The notes below the pieces were generated by a model, which saw only the letters and a list, made by a program, of their open reading frames with translations, was not told where the DNA came from and did not search any database. Below are positions 14,835-21,022 of a stretch of DNA of 64,000 nucleotides, in pieces (the first letter of the stretch is position 1; every line of letters starts with the position of its first letter). A program made the position numbers and the translations under genes. The DNA is from Acrocarpospora macrocephala (lineage in GTDB: Bacteria > Actinomycetota > Actinomycetes > Streptosporangiales > Streptosporangiaceae), in contig NZ_BLAE01000006.1 of NCBI RefSeq assembly GCF_009687865.1, positions 124,001-188,000 on the forward strand, read 5' to 3'.

Positions 14835-15815
14835 TCAGTTCCCCTCGTTGACAGGCTCGCTGGCCATTCGGGCCACCGCGTACGCCGCGTGGGCGACGCG
14901 CTCCCGTTGCGCCGCCGACAAACCCCCCAGCACGCTCCGCACCCCATCGCTGTCCGCCCGGCACGCGTGATGAACCGCCTGCTCAGCCGCACGCGACACG
15001 ATCAGGGCTTCCTGCCGCGCCCGATGAGCCGCAACCTGCGCAGCCACACGAGCACGCGCATCCGCAGACGCACCCAACGTCAGATCGTCAAGCTCCTGCT
15101 GGCTGTACTCGGCCCGGCACGACCGGCACTTCGCACCATCCGGCCGACCCTCCCAATCCACCACCTCCACCAACTGACGCAACCCGCACGCGCACGGCGT
15201 CGACAACGGCCGCGCCGGCGCGTCGCCGTCGGTGAGCGCGGCCCGGCACCGCCAGTGCAGGTGGAAGAGCTCCAGCGCGGCGTCGGCACCGCCCATCTCG
15301 ACCACCTCGCCGTCCCGCATCATCGGCTCGGCCTGGAGGGCGATGAGCGCGTCGACACGCGGCGTGAGGATTTTCACGGCCTGGTCGACGGCGACACTGT
15401 CGCGGCGGCGGCGCGAGTTCTCGGTGTCCAGTGGGGAGAGCCTCGCGACGTCCCGGACGCGCTCCTCCCACGAGACGAGGGTGGCGACCAGGAGCCGCAG
15501 CAGCTCATCCGCTGAGGTGTTGAGCGGGATCGGCGCCGACTTCGACGTGGACACCTTCGGCCCGCCGGCCGAGCCCGCGCCGGTGACGAGCAACTGCTGG
15601 TGGAGGCGGACGTACATGCGCGGGAACTGGGTGATGACGAACTGGAGCGCGTCGCGGTCGGTGTCGCAGAGCGGCCGCGGCGACCATGCGGGTTCCCGCT
15701 TCCCGGTGTCGGGGTCGATGGTTGCGGCGCTGCATCGCTGGTCGCGGGCGCAGGGGCGGGTGCCGTCGTTCGTGTGTGCGCGGGGTTCGGTTGTTGCCGC
15801 GCGAGGTTGGGTCAC
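14835..15815 (-). CDS. Phage protein with central zinc ribbon (326 aa)
   Basis: 326 residues. An N-terminal CARDQRC motif, an extended helical region with FVITQFPRMYVRLHQQLL (about 58-75), and a zinc-ribbon segment (TPCACGLRQLVEVVDWEG, then KCRSCRAEYSQQEL; about 205-243) before a long helical tail. Proteins of this type recur in actinophage early operons and look like DNA-binding accessory proteins. The exact function is not known to me. Confidence 0.65.
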   Translation of the reverse strand: MTQPRAATTEPRAHTNDGTRPCARDQRCSAATIDPDTGKREPAWSPRPLCDTDRDALQFVITQFPRMYVRLHQQLLVTGAGSAGGPKVSTSKSAPIPLNTSADELLRLLVATLVSWEERVRDVARLSPLDTENSRRRRDSVAVDQAVKILTPRVDALIALQAEPMMRDGEVVEMGGADAALELFHLHWRCRAALTDGDAPARPLSTPCACGLRQLVEVVDWEGRPDGAKCRSCRAEYSQQELDDLTLGASADARARVAAQVAAHRARQEALIVSRAAEQAVHHACRADSDGVRSVLGGLSAAQRERVAHAAYAVARMASEPVNEGN

Positions 15816-15847
15816 GTTGGGTCCTTCCGGGGGCGGTGGCGGGCGTT

Positions 15848-16216
15848 TCAGGCGCGGCGCGAGGGATTGGGTTCTGGTCCGGCAGATTCGCCCTCAGGGC
15901 CTTGTGGTGGCCCGTCGAGGGCGCGACTGGTGGGGCAGGGCCAGACGATCCCGCATTGGACGCACCCTGACCCGGGCCGGTCGGTACGTGGGCCTTTGTG
16001 CAGGGCGCGGACGCGGGCGAGCCGGACTTCCAGGCGGCGGTTGATGGCGGTGAGCCGTTGGGCGACGTTGGTCTCGGTTTCCAGGTCTTCGCGGAGCTGT
16101 CGCAGCTCGGGTAGGGCCAGCACGTCGGCGGCGATCTGCTCTACCGGCCTGCGGAGGATCATGTTCTGGCCGATGGTGTCGGCGATGCGCTGGCGGAGGT
16201 CTTCGGTGGTGGTCAT
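15848..16216 (-). CDS. Phage protein with C-terminal Cys motif (122 aa)
   Basis: 122 residues; N-terminal helices (MTTTEDLRQRIADTIGQN), a coiled-coil segment (LREDLETETNVAQRLTAINR) and a C-terminal GCVQCGIVWPCP with three cysteines. Four-base overlap with the gene above. Function unknown. Confidence 0.55.
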   Translation of the reverse strand: MTTTEDLRQRIADTIGQNMILRRPVEQIAADVLALPELRQLREDLETETNVAQRLTAINRRLEVRLARVRALHKGPRTDRPGSGCVQCGIVWPCPTSRALDGPPQGPEGESAGPEPNPSRRA

Positions 16217-16608
16217 CGCTGTTCGCCTGCCTGGCCGGTCACGGGCGGGTTGATGGTTCGGGCGAGGTCGCGTAGCTGGGTGACGATGCGGCAGGCGTGG
16301 TCCTCGCACGGCTCGCCGTCGACATGCGGGCGGCCGAGGGCGGGATAGTCCGTGAGGAAGGCGGCGGCCGTGTCGAAGAGGTCGGCGAGCGGGGTGCGGG
16401 CGTCGAGCAGGCGGGTGAGGTGGCGGGTGGTCCCGCTGTAGCGGGCTTCCAAGATTCGGCAGTCGGGGCACGGCCCGAAGTGGTGGTGGGTCTCCTCGCA
16501 CAGGAAGAGGGCGACGATGGTGCCGCGCCTGCCGTCGAGGAGTGGGGCGTGGGCGGTGCTGGCGGCGCGCAGGCGTTCGGCGGCTGTGGTGAAGTCGTCG
16601 GGGGTCAT
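16213..16608 (-). CDS. Cys/His-containing phage protein (131 aa)
   Basis: 131 residues. Contains CEETHHHFGPCPDCRIL (about 37-53) and CEDHAC near the C-terminus, both plausible metal sites, in a mostly helical protein. Four-base overlaps with both neighbours. Function unknown. Confidence 0.55.
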   Translation of the reverse strand: MTPDDFTTAAERLRAASTAHAPLLDGRRGTIVALFLCEETHHHFGPCPDCRILEARYSGTTRHLTRLLDARTPLADLFDTAAAFLTDYPALGRPHVDGEPCEDHACRIVTQLRDLARTINPPVTGQAGEQR

Positions 16609-17132
16609 CGGTGTTCGCCTGCCGTCCCTGAGTTCTCCATGCGGGGGAACGCCTCTGGGTGAGTGCTTTTCCACTCGACCCAGCGCTTCATCGGCTCGTC
16701 GCTGACCGTGTGGGTGCGGTCCATCACCTCGACCAGCGTCATCGGCCCCGCCCAGTTCGGCCGGTCGTCGAGGTCGGTGCCGCGCAGGCGGGGGAAGACG
16801 GGCACCCAGACAGGCCCCCTGGTCCACGACACAACCCGGTAGGACCAGTCGTCGTCGGCCCACTTGTGGAAGATCTTCGTCGGGGTGCCGCTGTCGATGT
16901 CGAATGGACGCTCCGCGAGCTTCGCCTTCCAGGTCTCGTTGAACCATTGCTCGCGGTACTCGTCGATGAAGCTGGCGAGTTGGCGTGCTTCCAGGTCGGT
17001 GGGGCGGGCTTCGGATTCGCGGTCGAAGGTGGCCGTGTACTTCCAGTTCGGGCTGAAGGAGGTGACGGGGATGCGGAGTTCGGTGAGCGGGTCGTCGCGG
17101 TCGGCGTCGTACGGCCAGTCGGTGGTGGTCAC
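16605..17132 (-). CDS. Phage protein of unknown function (175 aa)
   Basis: 175 residues from GTG 17132, which overlaps the upstream stop. Aromatic-rich: SFSPNWKYTATFD, WKAKLAERPFDID, DDDWSYRVVSWTRGPVWVPV. It probably folds as a compact alpha/beta domain. Not recognised. Confidence 0.55.
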   Translation of the reverse strand: MTTTDWPYDADRDDPLTELRIPVTSFSPNWKYTATFDRESEARPTDLEARQLASFIDEYREQWFNETWKAKLAERPFDIDSGTPTKIFHKWADDDWSYRVVSWTRGPVWVPVFPRLRGTDLDDRPNWAGPMTLVEVMDRTHTVSDEPMKRWVEWKSTHPEAFPRMENSGTAGEHR

Positions 17133-17515
17133 GGCGTGATCCCTTCGTATTCGCACCACGCCCGCGCTTGAGCGAGCAGCCCGGCGAGGTTGCAGCCGTA
17201 AAGCGTGATCGGCCCGTCGAGGTTGAGGGCGACCCGGATCACGGCGGTGCCCTGGTGTTGCGCGGCGCCGATGGTGATGTCGACTCCGGCGGCGATGAGC
17301 CAGTGCAGGAGGGCGGTCGACCGGTCGATCATGACGTCGCCGAGTGCCGCGACCGGGTCGACGAGTTGGACGAGCCCGTGCTTGATGAGCCCTTCCAGCA
17401 GTCGGGCGACCTGGTCGTCGGGGACGCGACTCCACCTTCGGCCTGGCGGTCGGCCGTTGCGGTCGTGTTCGGTGGCGGCGTGGATGGCTGCCAGGAGCTG
17501 GTCGGGGATGGTCAT
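17129..17515 (-). CDS. Phage protein of unknown function (128 aa)
   Basis: 128 residues, MTIPDQLLAAIHAATEHD, with DDQVARLLEGLIKHGLVQLV, a winged-helix-like opening, and a C-terminal hydrophobic region (TLYGCNLAGLLAQARAW). Translationally coupled to its neighbours by four-base overlaps. Function unknown. Confidence 0.55.
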   Translation of the reverse strand: MTIPDQLLAAIHAATEHDRNGRPPGRRWSRVPDDQVARLLEGLIKHGLVQLVDPVAALGDVMIDRSTALLHWLIAAGVDITIGAAQHQGTAVIRVALNLDGPITLYGCNLAGLLAQARAWCEYEGITP

Positions 17516-18009
17516 CGCTCTTCTCCGGCGGCGGTGATCTTGGGTCGTGCGAGGTGGACGACGTAGCAGGCCCCGCACGGTCCTGTGCGGATGTGGACGC
17601 CGGGTGTGGCTCCGTGCCAGTGCCGTTTGCCGCATTCGGGGCAGGTGATGACGGCGAGCCGGGGCGCCGGGTAGATCACGCTGCGGACGCCGTACACGAG
17701 CTCTGCGGTGACGCGGGCCGTGATGATGCACACTTCGGCGCGTGCTGGTTGCCGGGTGTGGACGCACACGACCGCACACCGGTTGGGGGCGTGGCAGAGT
17801 CCGCGGCCTTCCGCTTTCCCGCAGACGAGGCAGGCCGGGGCGCAGGGTTCGGCGTTCCAGGCTTTGTCGCGCTTGAGGCGTTCGAAGCCGAGGAGGTGAC
17901 GGCGGCGGGGGCGAACTATGTCGGATTTGGAAACTGTTGGCGCGGGCTTCGGCTCCTGCTCGGGGAGGTCCCAGAGGCCGGGCTGGTCGAGGGTCGCGGC
18001 GCGGCTCAC
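17512..18009 (-). CDS. Zinc-binding phage protein, paralogue of 19999-20451
   Basis: 165 residues from GTG 18009. Two cysteine groups: CAPACLVCGKAEGRGLC (about 69-85) and ITCPECGKRHWHG (about 130-142), then GPCGACYVVH at the C-terminus. The gene at 19999 has the same order (CLPTCLVCERPEGFGIC, VICPGCGQLHWHGG, GPCGTPYVVH), so the two are paralogues 2 kb apart. Probably a double zinc-ribbon protein. Confidence 0.65.
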   Translation of the reverse strand: MSRAATLDQPGLWDLPEQEPKPAPTVSKSDIVRPRRRHLLGFERLKRDKAWNAEPCAPACLVCGKAEGRGLCHAPNRCAVVCVHTRQPARAEVCIITARVTAELVYGVRSVIYPAPRLAVITCPECGKRHWHGATPGVHIRTGPCGACYVVHLARPKITAAGEER

Positions 18010-18344
18010 GGCTCCCGCCCTTCCGCGACGGTGACCAGGGTCCGGGCGGCGACGTGCGCGAGATGCGCGGCCTGCAACTGGAAGTAGCCGTCCTTGACGC
18101 CGATGGCGGGCATGTTGGGCGGCGTCCACCCGCACGCGCAGACGAGGGTCCACCAGGTGTGTTCCTTACGGCCCCGGCCGGAGAGCTTCCCGTCGAGATC
18201 GGCCCGATGGGCGCGGATCTCCTCGGCATGCTCAGGACAGCCGTGGGTGTAGATCGCGTCCGCCCAGCCGGGGGTCAGCTTCGGCGCGGTGGTGCAGCAG
18301 CCCGCGTGGTCGCACCGCCAGATGGTGATCGTGGTCGTCGTCAT
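18006..18344 (-). CDS. Cys-rich phage protein (112 aa)
   Basis: 112 residues, MTTTTITIWRCDHAGCCTT, then THGCPEHAEEIRAH and VCACGWTPPN: an N-terminal metal-binding module followed by a helical C-terminal part with LQAAHLAHVAARTLV. Overlaps GTG 18009 by four bases. Function unknown. Confidence 0.55.
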   Translation of the reverse strand: MTTTTITIWRCDHAGCCTTAPKLTPGWADAIYTHGCPEHAEEIRAHRADLDGKLSGRGRKEHTWWTLVCACGWTPPNMPAIGVKDGYFQLQAAHLAHVAARTLVTVAEGREP

Positions 18345-19045
18345 GAGCCGTCTCCCGGGGGGTCGGGCTGGGTGGTTGGGACCGGCGCGCTCGAACCGGT
18401 CTGCGCGGCGCTGAGATCGCCCGTGCCGGTTCCGGAGCCCGCCACGTCCGTCAGGTCGTCTCGGGGCGCGCTTGTGGCTGAGGCGGCCTGTGAGGGCCGC
18501 GTGGCGGGTGTTGCGGGCTTCCCCTCAGCGAGGGCGGCGAGGAGCCTGGCGACCAGCAGGCACTCGGCGCTGGCGCAGCCGCAGGTGCCGTGCGCCTCGA
18601 CATAGGCCCCGGCCGCGCTCTGGACCGCAGCGCGCAGCTGGTCCCGTTCGGCCTCGGCCCGTTCCGCCCGCTCCTCGGCCGCGCGGCACTGGCCGAGCAG
18701 GCGCGCGCAGCCGGTGCAGGTGGTCTCCCAGCAGATCGCCGACTCGTAGGCGGCCACCTTGGCGCGCAGCTGCTCGGTCTCGGCCTGCTCGTCGCGCTGC
18801 CGCCGATACACGCTCGTCGGCGCGACCCGGTCATCACCCAGCAGCCAGCCGACCGTGACGCCGTGCGCCTCAGCGATGAGCGCCAGGTCGAGAGACGTGA
18901 AAGACCGCGTCCCGCTCAGACCGCCCTCGATCACGCCCGGGTCCAGATCGGCCAGCACCGCGAACTCGGCCGCAGTGAGGCCGCGTTCCTCGAAGAGCTG
19001 GCGGACCCGGGCGGCCGGCGCGACTTCGGCCCGCTCGGCGCTCAT
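18341..19045 (-). CDS. XRE-type DNA-binding protein with Cys-containing coiled coil
   Basis: 234 residues. N-terminal XRE-like helix-turn-helix (VRQLFEERGLTAAEFAVLAD, then LDLALIAEAHGVTVGWLLGD, residues about 14-72), a coiled coil (about 80-165) interrupted by CWETTCTGCARLLGQC and CGCASAEC, and a disordered Ser/Thr/Pro tail. Likely an early-region regulator. Start at 19045; the longer in-frame extension overlaps other genes. Confidence 0.7.
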   Translation of the reverse strand: MSAERAEVAPAARVRQLFEERGLTAAEFAVLADLDPGVIEGGLSGTRSFTSLDLALIAEAHGVTVGWLLGDDRVAPTSVYRRQRDEQAETEQLRAKVAAYESAICWETTCTGCARLLGQCRAAEERAERAEAERDQLRAAVQSAAGAYVEAHGTCGCASAECLLVARLLAALAEGKPATPATRPSQAASATSAPRDDLTDVAGSGTGTGDLSAAQTGSSAPVPTTQPDPPGDGS

Positions 19046-19263
19046 CGGCTGCCGTCCGAGTGCACCGGGCAAAAGCTGTCGGCGATCACGATCGGCTCGA
19101 CCCAGTCGGCGTCGGCCTGGTCGCCGATGACCATGCAGGTGCATCGCGGATCCCGCGACCGCCGCGGCGGCGGGCGCTCGTCGGCGAACACCCGTCGGCC
19201 GAGCGCGATGATCCCGGCCACGGCGAGGGCGGCTATCGCGAGCAGGGCGAGGGTCTCGGTCAC
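19042..19263 (-). CDS. Single-pass membrane protein
   Basis: 73 residues: one N-terminal transmembrane segment (LALLAIAALAVAGIIALG, residues about 5-22) followed by a basic stop-transfer region and a soluble tail with CTC and FCPVH. Probably N-out or a signal anchor with a small cytoplasmic metal-binding tail. Function unknown. Confidence 0.6.
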   Translation of the reverse strand: MTETLALLAIAALAVAGIIALGRRVFADERPPPRRSRDPRCTCMVIGDQADADWVEPIVIADSFCPVHSDGSR

Positions 19264-19676
19264 GGCGTCTCACCCGCCTCGTCGTGGCGGGCCAGCACTC
19301 GCCCACACGCCTCCACGTCCCTGCGCAACCGCGCCCGGGCCGCGTCGAGCTCACGCGTGGCTTGGCGGGCGGACTCGATCAGCCGCACCTGCACCTCGTC
19401 GCCGGCCTCGGCCGCGGCCTCGATGAGGGTGCCGGGCGCGGCCAGGAGAACGGCGGGCGTCGTCGCCAGCGCCGCGGCGAGCGCCTCCAAAGTCGCGACG
19501 GTGATGTTCTGGCGGCCCGTCTCCAGGTTCGCGATGGAGGAGCGGGTGAGGCCGACCTGGGCGGTGAGCCCGGCCTGGGTGAGACCGAGGGCGGTGAGCC
19601 CGGCCTGGGTGAGACCGAGGGCGGTGCGCAGGGCCAGGACGTTACGGCCGAGGATGGCCTGGATGGCCTCGGTCAC
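19260..19676 (-). CDS. XRE-family regulator with duplicated recognition segment
   Basis: 138 residues. The N-terminal helix-turn-helix reads LRTALGLTQAGLTALGLTQ, AGLTAQVGLTRSSIANLETG: the ALGLTQAGLT unit appears twice because of a perfect 30-base tandem duplication. A normal XRE domain has one copy. The rest is a helical, charged C-terminal region. The duplication adds ten residues between helices 1 and 2 and may alter or abolish DNA binding. Confidence 0.7.
   Translation of the reverse strand: MTEAIQAILGRNVLALRTALGLTQAGLTALGLTQAGLTAQVGLTRSSIANLETGRQNITVATLEALAAALATTPAVLLAAPGTLIEAAAEAGDEVQVRLIESARQATRELDAARARLRRDVEACGRVLARHDEAGETP
19561..19620. repeat. Perfect 30-base tandem duplication inside an XRE gene
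   Basis: Bases 19561-19590 and 19591-19620 are identical. The unit is in frame and encodes LTALGLTQAG. Absence of any mismatch suggests a recent event. Confidence 0.98.
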
Positions 19677-20002
19677 GGCGCCACGTCCTCGACCGGCACC
19701 AGCTCGACCCGCACGCCGTAAATGCTGAGCAGGTCTTCCAGGCGGCGAGGCAGCAGCCGGATCGTGCCGTTCTCGATCTGGTGGATGCCGCTGACAGCGC
19801 AGCCGAACTTCTCGGCGGCCTGCCCCTGGGTGAGGCCAGCTTCTTCGCGGGCCTGCCGGAGCCGGACGTGCAGCGGGACCGGCTGTGCGCGCGAGCTTTC
19901 GGCCGGAACGTTGTCCGTGGTGGCGGCGTCCTTGCGGGCGAGCGCGTCCGCGTGGGCGTTGGCGGCTTGGGTGATGCGCTGGCGGAAGTTGGTGGCGTTC
20001 AT
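19673..20002 (-). CDS. XRE-family DNA-binding protein
   Basis: 109 residues from ATG 20002. The C-terminal half is a textbook XRE helix-turn-helix: HVRLRQAREEAGLTQGQAAE, KFGCAVSGIHQIENGT (about 44-80), followed by LEDLLSIYGVRVELV. The N-terminal 40 residues are polar. It lies beside a second XRE gene and is probably an early regulator. Confidence 0.75.
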   Translation of the reverse strand: MNATNFRQRITQAANAHADALARKDAATTDNVPAESSRAQPVPLHVRLRQAREEAGLTQGQAAEKFGCAVSGIHQIENGTIRLLPRRLEDLLSIYGVRVELVPVEDVAP

Positions 20003-20451
20003 CGTTCTTCTCTCGGGTGGTGGACGACGTACGGCGTCCCGCACGGTCCGACGCGGATTTGTGTGGTGGTCCCGCCGTGCCAGTGGAGCTGGCCGCAGCC
20101 TGGGCAGATGACGTAGGCGAGGTAGCCGCCGCCGGGTGCGGGTGTGGCGGTGACGTGGTCGGTCATTTGGAGGAGGCAGACGTCGACGGGCGCTTTGCCG
20201 TCTTTGCGTCGGGGTCGCGGCGTGCCACAGACGACGGCGCACTCGCCTTTGGGGCAGATGCCGAAGCCTTCGGGGCGCTCGCATACGAGGCATGTCGGGA
20301 GGCAGTCGACGGGGTGCCAGTGCTCTTGGGCGGGGTGCCGGGGGGTGCGCCTCGGCTTCTCGGGCGCCTTCGGCTTGGCCCGGGTCCGGGACTTGGGCGC
20401 GGGCGGAACGTCCGGGCCCCACAGCGTCTCCTGCTCGATGGTGGCGGTCAT
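19999..20451 (-). CDS. Zinc-binding phage protein, paralogue of 17512-18009
   Basis: 150 residues with CLPTCLVCERPEGFGIC, a second CPKGECAVVC, VICPGCGQLHWHGG and GPCGTPYVVHHP. The same three landmarks occur in the same order in the protein at 17512-18009, while the N-terminus is basic and Pro-rich. Likely a zinc-ribbon nucleic-acid or protein adaptor. Four-base overlaps with both neighbours. Confidence 0.65.
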   Translation of the reverse strand: MTATIEQETLWGPDVPPAPKSRTRAKPKAPEKPRRTPRHPAQEHWHPVDCLPTCLVCERPEGFGICPKGECAVVCGTPRPRRKDGKAPVDVCLLQMTDHVTATPAPGGGYLAYVICPGCGQLHWHGGTTTQIRVGPCGTPYVVHHPREER

Positions 20452-20813
20452 CGCGTCCGGCTCTTCGCTCCGGCCAGTGGCAGGACGAGCTGGTGGTCGA
20501 GGTATTCGCCGTCGGGGTCGTCGGCGTACGGGTGGTCGAAGTTGTGGACGAGGTTGCTCAGGAAGAACTGGATTTCCTCCCAGGAGTGATGCCAGCCGTC
20601 TGCCTCGGGGTAGGCGGTGCCGAGCCACTTGGTGAGGGCCCGGTCACAAGCGCCCTTGTGGGCGACGAAGACGGGGCTGGTCTGGCGGGGGTCGGTGCGG
20701 CGGGCGTAGAGGAGGTTGCCGCTTGCGGTGACTTGCTTGCGGCAGGTGTCGCAGATGAACTCGGGGCAGATGAGCGCTTGGGGTGGGCCGTTTCGGATGA
20801 CGAATTCGATCAT
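20448..20813 (-). CDS. Phage protein with Cys4-like motif (121 aa)
   Basis: 121 residues from ATG 20813, preceded by GGGAGGGGAG. ICPEFICDTCRKQV supplies three cysteines; a later KGACDRAL gives a fourth. The C-terminus has WHHSWEEIQFFLSNLV. First gene after the candidate origin, so it heads the left operon of small genes. Function unknown. Confidence 0.6.
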   Translation of the reverse strand: MIEFVIRNGPPQALICPEFICDTCRKQVTASGNLLYARRTDPRQTSPVFVAHKGACDRALTKWLGTAYPEADGWHHSWEEIQFFLSNLVHNFDHPYADDPDGEYLDHQLVLPLAGAKSRTR

Positions 20814-20841
20814 TGGTTGGGTGCTCCCCTCCCGGGTCTCG

Positions 20842-21022
20842 AAAAGGTGGACAAAGGTGGACGGTGGACATGCCGGGCGGAAGAAAAAAAGTTTCTGCAA
20901 AACTGCTAAAACCCCTGAACAGGGAAAATGAGTTTGAAAATATGTCCGCGTGTTAAGGGGCTTCTGAGGCGTCGGTGGACATGTCCACTTGTCCACCTCT
21001 GGGGTCGTGTCCACCTGTCCAC
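20842..21022. other. Candidate phage replication origin with GTGGAC repeats
   Basis: Seven or more GTGGAC/GTCCAC hexamers lie here: 20847, 20857 and 20864 in one direction, then a perfect palindrome at 20975-20988 (GTGGACATGTCCAC), and inverted copies at 20991, 21009 and 21017. Between the two groups, about 20880-20950 is the most AT-rich stretch nearby, with AAAAAAAGTTT. Iterons around an AT-rich core beside a replicase gene are typical of an origin. The repeats could instead be operators of the leftward operon. Confidence 0.6.
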
